Shown here: positions 8,410 to 15,877 of the stretch, in pieces
Position numbering within the stretch: the stretch's first letter is position 1
Layout: each line of letters begins with the position of its first letter
Assembly: GCA_947468785.1 (NCBI GenBank)
Contig: CANIMS010000007.1
Location: 1 to 18,445, forward strand
Length of the DNA: 18,445 bases
Source of the DNA: Betaproteobacteria bacterium
GTDB lineage: Bacteria > Pseudomonadota > Gammaproteobacteria > Burkholderiales > Burkholderiaceae
Direction: 5' to 3'
Notes under the pieces: generated by a model
Seen by the model: only the letters and a program-made list of their open reading frames with translations
What the model was told of the DNA's origin: nothing
Database searches by the model: none
Position numbers and translations under genes: made by a program

Positions 8410-9543
8410 TCAAGCAATTTTTGTCCATGCTGCTTTACCAGCATATTTTTTTACTGCAGCTTCATCAAATTCAAATCCGAGTCCTGGCGTTTTATGCAAA
8501 ATGAGATCGCCATTCTTAAAGCTTAATTGTTTATTAATTAACCTACGGAAATTTAGTACCTGATCATCCAAGAAAAATTCTACGAAACGGGCATTCGGAG
8601 TGGCAGCTACTAAAGGCGCATGTAAATCGTGCATCCAATGCGGGCAAACGATTACACCTTTTAAATCTGCATAGGCAGAGATCCGACGCCATTCTGTAAT
8701 GCCGCCGCATACCGCAGCATCTGATTGCAAAATTGCCGCACCACCCGCATCAATCAACTCTCTAAAGCGCCAACGACCTGCCTCCATTTCGCCAGTAGCA
8801 ACGTTAATTTTGGTTTGACGTGCGAGAGCCGCATGCAAATCAATGGCATCTGGTGAGAAAGGCTCTTCTATCCAATAAGGGTTATAGGCCTCAAAGCGAC
8901 GCACATACTCTAAGGCAGTAGGTAGATCACGCCATGCATTATTCGCGTCCAAAGTTAATAAAATATCGTCGCCAATCGCCTTGCGAGCAGCCTTAACGCG
9001 CGCCTCTTCTTCGGATGGAGATAAGCGTCCTACTTTCATTTTGACGGCTTTAAATCCTTGTTTAACATAAGACTCCATTTCCTTGCCTAACTTAGCTGGC
9101 GTCTTACCATCAAGATAGTATCCACCGCTGGCATAGGCCGGCACCCGATCATCTACTACGGATCCAAGGTACTGATGCAAGGGTAGTCCAACGGAACGGG
9201 CATTTAAATCCCAGATTGCTGTATCTAAGATAGAGATGCCGCGCATTACTGCACCTGCACGGCCCTGCAAGATGGACTCGTTATACATCTCCATCCAAAG
9301 CCCCTCACTTCGGTGACTATTTTGTCCAATCAATTTAGGTGCTAATAATTGCTCTACAGCAACTTTGGCGATATCTCCTCCAGCACTACCGACATAGCAA
9401 AACCCAATACCTTCATGCCCGTCTTTGCTTTTCACCTTCACTAAGCAATAGTGACGCTCAGATACTGTGCGGGTAGAAAATGAAGTGACTTTATCCAAGG
9501 GTACTGCTACTGCAGCAACCTGCACGGACTCAATAATGGGCAT
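8410..9543 (-). CDS. mandelate racemase/muconate lactonizing enzyme family protein (probable acid-sugar dehydratase)
   Basis: This 377-residue member of the enolase superfamily has the N-terminal capping domain (1-about 130) and a C-terminal TIM barrel. The mandelate-racemase subgroup residues are complete: K168 and K170 in VKMKVG, metal ligands D199 (LDANNAW), E226 (WIEEPF) and E252 (TGEME), and a D275/H302 pair (QSDAAV, CPHWMHD). The enzyme should abstract the alpha proton of a carboxylate with Mg2+, giving racemisation or, more often in this subgroup, dehydration of a sugar acid. The ATG at 9541-9543 follows AAGGA with a 6-base spacer. It is convergent with the TRAP series and probably acts on the imported substrate (inference). 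Specificity is not readable. Confidence 0.88.
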   Translation of the reverse strand: MPIIESVQVAAVAVPLDKVTSFSTRTVSERHYCLVKVKSKDGHEGIGFCYVGSAGGDIAKVAVEQLLAPKLIGQNSHRSEGLWMEMYNESILQGRAGAVMRGISILDTAIWDLNARSVGLPLHQYLGSVVDDRVPAYASGGYYLDGKTPAKLGKEMESYVKQGFKAVKMKVGRLSPSEEEARVKAARKAIGDDILLTLDANNAWRDLPTALEYVRRFEAYNPYWIEEPFSPDAIDLHAALARQTKINVATGEMEAGRWRFRELIDAGGAAILQSDAAVCGGITEWRRISAYADLKGVIVCPHWMHDLHAPLVAATPNARFVEFFLDDQVLNFRRLINKQLSFKNGDLILHKTPGLGFEFDEAAVKKYAGKAAWTKIA

Positions 9544-9565
9544 CTGAATTCCTTAATAAAAAAAA

Positions 9566-9588
9566 TATTGTATCGATTATTCACAATT
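9566..9588. promoter_or_regulatory. candidate operator, T-N11-A dyad
   Basis: TATTGT (9566-9571), 11 bases, then ACAATT (9583-9588) form an interrupted inverted repeat with 5 of 6 positions symmetric. This is the T-N11-A layout bound by LysR-type regulators. It sits between the divergent racemase-family and M23 genes, 23 bases upstream of the former's start. A/T-rich intergenic DNA makes chance dyads common, so this is only a candidate. Confidence 0.3.
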
Positions 9589-9622
9589 GAAGAGGGGCAT
9601 CTTGACCTCCCTCATATTGAAA

Positions 9623-11164
9623 ATGACAGATTTAGTGAATATTCAGGGAACCCTAGATAATTGTTGCACCACAACATCAATATCAGAGCGTAGGCTCACA
9701 TTATTAGATAATGTTGCTGTGAATAGAAAAGCATCTCAATCCACCCGAGCTTTTGCATGGGCACCCTCCTTATTTGCTTGCGCCCTAATCAGCCTGACAT
9801 TAGGGCTCGCACCTAAAGCCGATGCTCAAGCACAGGCTCAAACTAAGCAAAATCAAAAAGACTCTCAAGTCCGTCAAAAAGTCATTATTCAAAGTCCTGG
9901 CCAACGGGGCATTAAAGACACTGCAGGCAATAGCAGCACAAAGCCAAACAGCCTCAATCCAGCACTATTTCAGCGAAAAAATCCAGATGAGCTGGTTTTG
10001 GATAGCGCAGGCAATCTTGACTACCGTATCAGCCAAGGCTGCCTGAGAAGAAGTTTGAGCGAAGATAGTCTTCCATCTGCCGTCGGAATTGATAATCGGG
10101 CTTTCTCTGAATTTTTTAAGAACCAAACAAAATCCTTCTTCGATCGTATGCGGGGTGAATGTATTCCCTACGTAGTTGCATTTGGTACTCGCAATCGCTT
10201 TAATTCACTTAGCATCATGAACGGCCCCATTCAGGATGCCAAAACGGAGGTGTGGACATTTACTCCGTCGGCATTTGGTGGGTTTTTAGTGCAACAAGAT
10301 TACCTGATCAACGAATCTAAAAATCTCAGCGAAATCCGTATCCCATTGCGCGAGGTTTTATATGACCCTTCTAAAGTAAACGATAGGCTGCCAGTAGAGC
10401 TTATTTGGGAACTCAATTCCATTATTAAACAAATTTATCCCGAAGAAAATAATTCTCTTGAAAATACGAATAGCGTAGTGCGGATGATTGTGGACTTTGG
10501 TGATCGTGAACGTTGGGCGCAAATTTGGGCTGTAGAAATTATTGATCCTTCTGATAAAGAAGTTTTCGCAAGCGCATACTGGGTTGAGCGCAGCGATATC
10601 CCTGGTGGATTCTTTACTGGCAGCGGTGAATCGCTTGAACGTTCCTTTTGGACCAACCCATTAAGCTATCGTCGCATCTCCCGCGGAGTTGGAAGTGTAA
10701 GAACCTCTAGTAAGCGCCCAAATAAAAATGCCCCAACTGCACAAGCTGCACCTCCAAAGCAAAGCTACCGCGCCCATATGGGTATCGACTATGCAGCCCC
10801 TACTGGCACCCCTGTTTTCAGCGTAGCAAATGGCAAGATCGCTCATCTCGGTTTTAACGGGGCATTCGGCAATCTGATCGTGATTGAGCATCCTGGAAAT
10901 TACCATACCTACTATGCTCACCTGAGTAACTACAACGTAGAACTTGAATTAGGCAATGAAGTACGTCGTGGTTTTGAAATTGGCTATGTTGGATCTACTG
11001 GCAGATCAACCGGCCCGCACCTGCATTTTGAATTAAGAAAGAATGGTATCTATGTCGATCCTTATGCCGCCAAAACACAGCTAGATTTATGGTCAATGCG
11101 TGACAATGAGAGCGGTCAATTGACTCGAGAGATTCTATTGTTTGGTAGTCCAACTAAACAATAA
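9623..11164 (+). CDS. secreted M23-family metallopeptidase (LytM domain)
   Basis: The protein ends in a complete LytM/M23 zinc endopeptidase domain: HMGIDYAAPTGTPV supplies the first zinc His and Asp, YYAHLS the next His, and GPHLHFEL the last pair. It should cut peptide cross-links of peptidoglycan in the periplasm. About 350 residues of unrecognised, mostly hydrophilic sequence precede the domain. The start is uncertain. The ATG at 9623 (513 aa) has no ribosome-binding site. A TTG at 9602 has AAGAGGGG just upstream (9590-9597). A GTG at 9719 would place NRK plus a hydrophobic stretch and KADAQA at the very N terminus, a textbook signal peptide, though again without a clear ribosome-binding site. 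The domain and secretion calls do not depend on the choice. An 11-bp terminator follows. Confidence 0.85.
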   Translation: MTDLVNIQGTLDNCCTTTSISERRLTLLDNVAVNRKASQSTRAFAWAPSLFACALISLTLGLAPKADAQAQAQTKQNQKDSQVRQKVIIQSPGQRGIKDTAGNSSTKPNSLNPALFQRKNPDELVLDSAGNLDYRISQGCLRRSLSEDSLPSAVGIDNRAFSEFFKNQTKSFFDRMRGECIPYVVAFGTRNRFNSLSIMNGPIQDAKTEVWTFTPSAFGGFLVQQDYLINESKNLSEIRIPLREVLYDPSKVNDRLPVELIWELNSIIKQIYPEENNSLENTNSVVRMIVDFGDRERWAQIWAVEIIDPSDKEVFASAYWVERSDIPGGFFTGSGESLERSFWTNPLSYRRISRGVGSVRTSSKRPNKNAPTAQAAPPKQSYRAHMGIDYAAPTGTPVFSVANGKIAHLGFNGAFGNLIVIEHPGNYHTYYAHLSNYNVELELGNEVRRGFEIGYVGSTGRSTGPHLHFELRKNGIYVDPYAAKTQLDLWSMRDNESGQLTREILLFGSPTKQ

Positions 11165-11193
11165 AGCGTACATTAAACACTGTGGTGGTAATA

Positions 11194-11219
11194 AAAAAGG
11201 GTCCTATCGGACCCTTTTT
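11194..11219. terminator. bidirectional intrinsic terminator
   Basis: An 11-bp perfect stem (AAAAAGGGTCC at 11194-11204 with GGACCCTTTTT at 11209-11219) closes a TATC loop. It lies between the convergent M23 and universal stress protein genes and has T tracts on both strands, so it can terminate both. Confidence 0.9.
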
Positions 11220-11236
11220 ACTGTGCTAGGCATTAT

Positions 11237-11677
11237 TTAACCAAGTACTAACACTGGCAAAGTTGAGTGCACAATCACTTCATGAGTCTCACTGCCAAGC
11301 AACATTCCTTTGATACCAGTACGCTTATGCGACGCCATCACAATCACATCTGCTTTAGCCTTTTTTGCCGCATCCAAAATACCTGCAGATAAATTGGTAT
11401 TGGCAACATGTAAGGATTTGGGCTTAATGCCTGTTCCTAGAGCTTTAGCTGCATTTTTAAACACATCCTGTGCATAAGCAGCACAGACCTTCTGGTGGTC
11501 TTTTTGAGAAATACCATAGCCCATGGTGCTATCGGAATACACCGTAGGTGGCAACGGATCAGAAACATACACCAAAGTCACTGCGGCTTTATCTGCATTT
11601 GCAAGCTGAGCCACTTTCTTGAGGGCTTTTTTGCTGACATCCGATCCATCCACTGGTACCAATAAATGCTTAAACAT
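11237..11677 (-). CDS. universal stress protein, UspA family
   Basis: This 146-residue cytosolic protein (PF00582) begins MFKHLLVPVDGSD, with the conserved early Asp, and ends in GSETHEVIVHSTLPVLVLG. The nucleotide-binding signature, usually G-x2-G-x9-G-S, reads ASHK-x9-GS here. The first glycine is Ala and the second is Lys, so ATP binding may be altered; this is an observation, not a proven loss. The ATG at 11675-11677 follows an AAGGGAG site with a 5-base spacer. A good sigma-70-like promoter lies upstream. Family membership is clear; the specific stress role is unknown. Confidence 0.9.
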   Translation of the reverse strand: MFKHLLVPVDGSDVSKKALKKVAQLANADKAAVTLVYVSDPLPPTVYSDSTMGYGISQKDHQKVCAAYAQDVFKNAAKALGTGIKPKSLHVANTNLSAGILDAAKKAKADVIVMASHKRTGIKGMLLGSETHEVIVHSTLPVLVLG

Positions 11678-11717
11678 ATCGACTCCCTTTAAATTGAACT
11701 GCTAATCTACTGTTTAC

Positions 11718-11745
11718 ATCATAATACTTATTATTGTTGTATCAA
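11718..11745 (-). promoter_or_regulatory. sigma-70-type promoter of the UspA gene
   Basis: Read on the minus strand, TTGATA (11740-11745) and TATGAT (11718-11723) match the -35 and -10 consensus at 5 of 6 bases each, with a 16-base spacer. The -10 box lies 40 bases before the start codon. Confidence 0.6.
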
Positions 11746-11765
11746 AGCCTAAAAGGATAAATGAA

Positions 11766-12167
11766 ATGCTCAAGTATTTAGCGATCTATCTTTCGTTTCT
11801 CATTACGCTAATAGTCATTGATTTAATCTGGCTTCTAGTCGTAGCAAAGAACCTCTATCAGCAAGAAATGGGCAGTTTGATGGCGACTGAGCCCAAATTG
11901 ATTGCTGGTCTTGCCTTTTATCTTTTATATGCCCTAGGGGTGACAATTTTCGTTACCGCCCCAGCGCTCTCAAAACAATCTTGGCTATATGCAGTGCAAT
12001 ATGGTGCATTGTTTGGATTTTTTTGTTACATGACCTATGACCTCACCAATCTAGCGGTAGTTCGAGACTTTCCGACTCGGCTAGCATTCATTGATATTGC
12101 GTGGGGAAGCGCAGTCACTGCGGTCACTGCTGGATTTACGTATTGGGTTGGAAACCGACTGTCTTAA
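11766..12167 (+). CDS. DUF2177 family membrane protein
   Basis: This 133-residue protein has four predicted membrane helices (about 5-27, 48-68, 75-95 and 108-130). It matches the DUF2177 pattern (PF09945) at IDLIWLLVVAKNLYQQEMG and in the conserved stretch YMTYDLTNLAVVRDFP followed by DIAWGS. The family has no established function. The ATG at 11766 follows AAGGA with an 8-base spacer. The SulP permease gene begins 29 bases after its stop on the same strand, so co-transcription is likely, but no functional link is known to me. Confidence 0.85.
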   Translation: MLKYLAIYLSFLITLIVIDLIWLLVVAKNLYQQEMGSLMATEPKLIAGLAFYLLYALGVTIFVTAPALSKQSWLYAVQYGALFGFFCYMTYDLTNLAVVRDFPTRLAFIDIAWGSAVTAVTAGFTYWVGNRLS

Positions 12168-12196
12168 TCTTTCCTATCGGAGATTAATTTCAATTC

Positions 12197-13825
12197 ATGT
12201 TTTTTCACCCCAAAATACTAGATACCTTCTCTGGCTATAACCATCAGTTATTCACTAAGGATGTTCTTGCGGGAGTAACCGTTGGAATCGTGGCACTCCC
12301 TTTGGCCATGGCCTTTGCCATCGCCAGTGGGCTCAAACCAGAAGCCGGCATCTTTACCGCCATTCTGGCTGGTGGATTAATTTCTCTGCTTGGTGGAAGC
12401 CGCGTTCAAATAGGTGGGCCAGCGGGTGCATTTATTGTGATTGTGTACGGCATTGTGGAGCGCTATGGCGTTCCCAATCTTTTGCTAGCAACGGCAATGT
12501 CAGGCGTTTTTATATTCTTAATGGGTATGTTTCGTCTTGGTACGCTAGTGCGTTTTATACCGATTGCAGTCATTATTGGATTTACCAATGGCATTGCCAT
12601 TCTGATTGGACTCTCACAAATCAAAGATTTCTTTGGCTTGAAAATTGAAAAAATGCCGGCTCAGTTTTTTCAGGCACTTCAAACCCTGTATCAAGCAGCG
12701 GATACAGTCAATCCAGTAGCACTCGCTCTTGCTTGTGCAAGCCTTGTAGTTTTAATTATTTGGAAAACTTCTCGACAGCACTTGGGATGGCTTGCGCATA
12801 TACCTGGTACGGTTGTTGCGATGGTACTTGCCACGATTGCAACCACTTTATTGAATCTACCAGTAGATACCATTGGCAGTCGCTTTGGCGGGGTACCTTC
12901 GGGCCTACCCCATTTTGAATGGTTTCCAATCAGTTGGGATACCGCGCAATATATGGTGGCACCTGCTCTCACCCTTGCCTTATTAGGCGCAATTGAATCC
13001 CTGCTCTGCGCTCGTATTGCTGATGGCCTCATGCATGATCGCCATGACTCGAATCAAGAATTAATGGGGCAAGGGATTGCTAATCTAGTCACTCCATTTT
13101 TTGGCGGCATGCCTGCCACTGGCACTATTGCTCGCACAGTGACCAATATTGAGAGCGGTGGCAATACACCAATTTCTGGAATCGTTCACGCCTTTACCCT
13201 ACTCATGATTGTTTTATTTGCTGCTCCGCTAGCAAAAAATATTCCTCTTGCCAGTTTGGCAGCGATATTGATGTACGTAGCTTGGAATATGGGTGAATGG
13301 CAGAAATTGATTGATCTCAAGCAATTTCGTATACCGTATCGCATTACTATCCTGAGTGTTTTTATACTCACCGTCATTTTAGATTTGACAATTGCAGTGC
13401 AGGTTGGTTTGTTGCTAGCCTTCATTACCTTTATTTATCGCATCTCTAGCCTATCTCGCTGTGAACGTGCCGAAGGTAAGGATTTTGCTGCACTTACTAG
13501 CCTTCAAGGTCAGGTTGATGCCTATCGAATTTATGGAGCGATCTTTTTTGGAGCTGTGAAACTCTTAGAAAAAATTGAGGAGAATTTACCCACTCAAACT
13601 CTATTACTGGATTTAAAAAATGTTATCTATGTTGATACATCAGGCATGGATACGATCATGGAACTTGCACACCTTTGTAAGATTCGTAACATTCAGCTAG
13701 TTATTTGTGGACTAGATCACCAACCTCTTGAAATGGCTGAGCGAAGCGGCTTTATCAAGATGCTTCCAAGGGACTGTTTTTGTCCGGATCTCTATAGCGG
13801 AATTGAAATAGCTACCAGGAAGTAA
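12197..13825 (+). CDS. SulP-family anion permease with C-terminal STAS domain
   Basis: This 542-residue SulP (SLC26-type) protein has a transmembrane part of about 10-14 helices (residues 1-about 410). It includes VGIVALPLAMAFAIASGL, GGSRVQIGGPAGAF and the NLVTPFFGGMPATGTIARTVTNIESGG segment, all characteristic of the family. A cytosolic STAS domain follows (about 435-540; core LLLDLKNVIYVDTSGMDTI). Family members import sulfate, bicarbonate or dicarboxylates; the substrate is not readable here. The start at 12197 has only a distant purine-rich stretch (CGGAG about 15 bases upstream), so the ribosome-binding site is weak. It ends 9 bases before the stop of the convergent gene. Confidence 0.92.
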   Translation: MFFHPKILDTFSGYNHQLFTKDVLAGVTVGIVALPLAMAFAIASGLKPEAGIFTAILAGGLISLLGGSRVQIGGPAGAFIVIVYGIVERYGVPNLLLATAMSGVFIFLMGMFRLGTLVRFIPIAVIIGFTNGIAILIGLSQIKDFFGLKIEKMPAQFFQALQTLYQAADTVNPVALALACASLVVLIIWKTSRQHLGWLAHIPGTVVAMVLATIATTLLNLPVDTIGSRFGGVPSGLPHFEWFPISWDTAQYMVAPALTLALLGAIESLLCARIADGLMHDRHDSNQELMGQGIANLVTPFFGGMPATGTIARTVTNIESGGNTPISGIVHAFTLLMIVLFAAPLAKNIPLASLAAILMYVAWNMGEWQKLIDLKQFRIPYRITILSVFILTVILDLTIAVQVGLLLAFITFIYRISSLSRCERAEGKDFAALTSLQGQVDAYRIYGAIFFGAVKLLEKIEENLPTQTLLLDLKNVIYVDTSGMDTIMELAHLCKIRNIQLVICGLDHQPLEMAERSGFIKMLPRDCFCPDLYSGIEIATRK

Positions 13826-13834
13826 GCTTTTTAT

Positions 13835-14554
13835 TTAAGCAACACAAAAGCCACCTTTTAATAAAGCCTCTGGTAAGACCCAGGCGCGATATAAGCCAAA
13901 TCCACCTGTAATAAATAATAAGGAGGCGGTCAAGTATCGAACCCATACATACTGACCAAACTGAGTTAGTGCCGCAGAAAATTTAGAGATGAGCAGTAGA
14001 TTAGGCAAGGTGCCCAATCCAAACGCAAACATCAATGCTGCTCCGGTCCAAATATCCCCTGATAAAAATGCAAGAGGTAAAACGCTATAGACTAGACCGC
14101 AGGGTACTAATCCCCAAAGCATTCCACTGAACCAGCGAGATGGTCCACTTGCCATGCCACCTAAATATTTAGCCCAAACATTTGCAATTTTCGAGCTCAG
14201 CCATTTACTGCCAAATAGGCCCGGATTATTCCTGAATTGAAGCAGCCGTAAGCCCATGAAAATCAATAGTAAGGAGGTTAAGGTAAATAGCGGTCTTTGA
14301 ATTGGAATCCAATTTTGTTGCCAAACTATCACGCCAAGGCCAGCAGCAAGTGCGCCCAACAATACATAAGTAGTCACTCGACCAAGATGCATGATGAGTT
14401 GTTGATAAAAAAGCTCGGATTTAGGCCTTAAACGAGTCGCAGAGGCAGTTGGACGCTCAATAGCTGCAGCGATACCACCGCACATCAATGCGCAGTGCCA
14501 GCCACTCACTAAAGCACCCAGAAAGACAGCAAGAAGTAAGCTGGCACTTAACAT
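13835..14554 (-). CDS. sulfite exporter TauE/SafE (DsbD_2-type) membrane protein, cbb3-locus associated
   Basis: This 239-residue protein has about six membrane segments and two facing cysteine motifs, GWHCALMCGG near residue 20 and GLVPCGLVYS near 150-160. These are typical of the DsbD_2/TauE-SafE-like group (PF13386) often coded beside ccoGHIS in proteobacteria. Members are thought to take part in thiol or copper handling during oxidase maturation, but this is not settled. The ATG at 14552-14554 is the natural start. It diverges from the fnr gene with 66 bases between, fitting a cbb3-related role (inference). Confidence 0.82.
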   Translation of the reverse strand: MLSASLLLAVFLGALVSGWHCALMCGGIAAAIERPTASATRLRPKSELFYQQLIMHLGRVTTYVLLGALAAGLGVIVWQQNWIPIQRPLFTLTSLLLIFMGLRLLQFRNNPGLFGSKWLSSKIANVWAKYLGGMASGPSRWFSGMLWGLVPCGLVYSVLPLAFLSGDIWTGAALMFAFGLGTLPNLLLISKFSAALTQFGQYVWVRYLTASLLFITGGFGLYRAWVLPEALLKGGFCVA

Positions 14555-14620
14555 CGAAACAATAAAAATAAGGGATTCTTCACCTAGATAGAATAAACTG
14601 TATACCTAAGAAGCCCCAAG

Positions 14621-15391
14621 ATGAATTACAAACCGACCGATACACCTACTAGCAAATGCTCAGTCTGCGTTTTGGGTCAATTTTGCCTACCAGTGGGTCT
14701 CAGTAGTAGCGATATCATCAAAGTAGATACCCTTGTCAAAGAGCGCGTTCATTTAAATAAAGGTGAAAATCTATATCGCCACGGGGACCCATTACATTCG
14801 GTCTACAGCGTTCGCTTTGGAACCCTCAAAACAGAATACTGCCTACAAGATGGCCGTCAGCAGGTGATTGGCTTTCATCTACCCGGAGAAATTTTGGGTT
14901 TAGATGGCATTGGTGAGGGCCAATATCAATCAGATGCGATTGCCCTTGAGGAAAGCGAAGTCTGCATTATTCGCTTCGATGCATTTGAGGATTTGGCACG
15001 TCAAATACCGGTATTGCAAAATCAATTTCACAAGATCATGAGCCGAGAGCTGACTCAAGATCAACGCCACCTTCTCTCGCTAGGAACTATGCGAGCGGAA
15101 GAAAGACTGGCAACATTCTTGCTTGGTTTTTCACAACGCCTTGCTGCCCGAGGCTATCTCAATAATGAATTCGATTTAAAAATGAGTCGTGTAGAACTTG
15201 GTAGCTACTTAGGTATCCAAATTGAGACTGTCAGTCGCATGCTCTCGCGCTTTGCCGAATCTGGCCTGATTCAAATCAAACAACGTCACATCAAGCTTAT
15301 CGATATGAATGGTCTTTACGAACTAGCGGGCATTCCTAATCCTGACAGAACGGCCTGCGTTACCGCAGATGCGCCGGCAAAACACATCTAA
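14621..15391 (+). CDS. fnr: FNR-type [4Fe-4S] oxygen-sensing transcription regulator
   Basis: This 256-residue Crp/Fnr-family protein has the N-terminal cysteine cluster C13-x2-C16-x5-C22 and the fourth ligand C115 (SEVCIIRF), so it should carry an oxygen-labile [4Fe-4S] cluster. A cyclic-nucleotide-type beta-roll spans about 40-125, followed by a dimerisation helix and a helix-turn-helix (about 186-215). The recognition helix reads IETVSRML with E202, S205 and R206, the residues that in E. coli FNR read the TTGAT half-site. It should switch on microaerobic genes when oxygen falls, the adjacent cbb3 oxidase being the obvious target. I found no clear FNR box inside the window; the ccoN promoter would lie outside it. 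Its last 4 bases overlap the end of the convergent 86-aa gene. Confidence 0.93.
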   Translation: MNYKPTDTPTSKCSVCVLGQFCLPVGLSSSDIIKVDTLVKERVHLNKGENLYRHGDPLHSVYSVRFGTLKTEYCLQDGRQQVIGFHLPGEILGLDGIGEGQYQSDAIALEESEVCIIRFDAFEDLARQIPVLQNQFHKIMSRELTQDQRHLLSLGTMRAEERLATFLLGFSQRLAARGYLNNEFDLKMSRVELGSYLGIQIETVSRMLSRFAESGLIQIKQRHIKLIDMNGLYELAGIPNPDRTACVTADAPAKHI

Positions 15392-15648
15392 ATCAAACCG
15401 CGATCAATTTCCTGATGGTCAGGAGATACAATCCCCGGCAAAATATACGCAGTTAAAGCGCTAGAAACTGCACAGAAGAGCCAAATAACAAAAAATCCAA
15501 TGGTATATACACCCTCATCAGAGAGTTCTGGGTGATGGCCAAAAAATAATAAGTCCTGGGGATGTACTACGGTAAAGAGTAGCCCCTCTGCTATGCCAGC
15601 CACTAAAAATGAAGGCCATAAAATCCAAATCAGTAGGCGATATTTCAT
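15388..15648 (-). CDS. small two-helix membrane protein of the cco operon, unknown function
   Basis: This 86-residue protein has two hydrophobic segments (about 5-27 and 48-72). Between them is a polar loop with HPQDLLFFGHHPELSDEG, holding three histidines and several acidic residues. I recognise it only as a type of hypothetical protein found next to fixH/ccoH in Burkholderiales cbb3 loci. Its ATG at 15646-15648 overlaps the stop of the short ccoH gene by 4 bases (ATGA arrangement), so translation is probably coupled. This supports a real gene and a role with the oxidase. The histidine-rich loop might bind metal (speculative). Its stop overlaps the fnr stop region by 4 bases. Confidence 0.75.
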   Translation of the reverse strand: MKYRLLIWILWPSFLVAGIAEGLLFTVVHPQDLLFFGHHPELSDEGVYTIGFFVIWLFCAVSSALTAYILPGIVSPDHQEIDRGLI

Positions 15649-15848
15649 TTATTGGCCTGCGATTCTTTCAACTGCTCTACTTTTAAGCCCTGCTTAATCA
15701 GCCCATCACGTAATGGCTTATCCGCATAAAGATTGATGGCTAGATAAATGGTAATCATGCAGCCAATCATTGCGACAGCTGGGCCGCTGATGAGCAACCA
15801 GGGCCATAACTGTTTCCACCAGGGCTTGATCGGTTTTTGTTCGGTCAT
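15645..15848 (-). CDS. ccoH: short FixH/CcoH-like cbb3 oxidase assembly protein
   Basis: This 67-residue protein matches only the N-terminal part of FixH/CcoH (PF05751). It has KPWWKQLWPWLLISGPA, a single membrane helix (about 12-38) and a juxtamembrane DGLIKQGLKVEQL resembling the usual DDYYKQGLAIN motif. Canonical CcoH proteins run to roughly 150-180 residues with a periplasmic domain, which is absent here. The stop is clean and the next gene is translationally coupled, so this looks like a natural minimal form rather than a pseudogene. I chose the ATG at 15846-15848 because GGAGAGG (15855-15861) lies 6 bases upstream; frames upstream to 15872 would begin with TTG or badly spaced ATGs. Confidence 0.75.
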   Translation of the reverse strand: MTEQKPIKPWWKQLWPWLLISGPAVAMIGCMITIYLAINLYADKPLRDGLIKQGLKVEQLKESQANK

Positions 15849-15854
15849 ATGCAT

Positions 15855-15861
15855 CCTCTCC
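15855..15861 (-). promoter_or_regulatory. Shine-Dalgarno site that sets the ccoH start
   Basis: GGAGAGG read on the minus strand, 6 bases before the ATG at 15848. It favours that start over in-frame ATGs at 15854 and 15863 and a TTG at 15872. Confidence 0.6.
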
Positions 15862-15877
15862 ATCTTATTCAACTGGC

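Noticed and set aside
8354..8563. 69-residue plus-strand frame after the permease gene
   Set aside because: It starts inside the terminator stem and runs antisense over the end of the racemase-family gene.
14579..14606. Possible fnr promoter (TTCACC, 16 bases, TATACC)
   Set aside because: Each hexamer matches consensus at only about 4 of 6 positions, and a competing TAGAAT box lies between them; too weak to annotate.
15645..15848. Short ccoH as a pseudogene fragment
   Set aside because: It has a good ribosome-binding site, an intact helix and motif, a clean stop and ATGA coupling to the next gene, with no remnant of the missing domain downstream.
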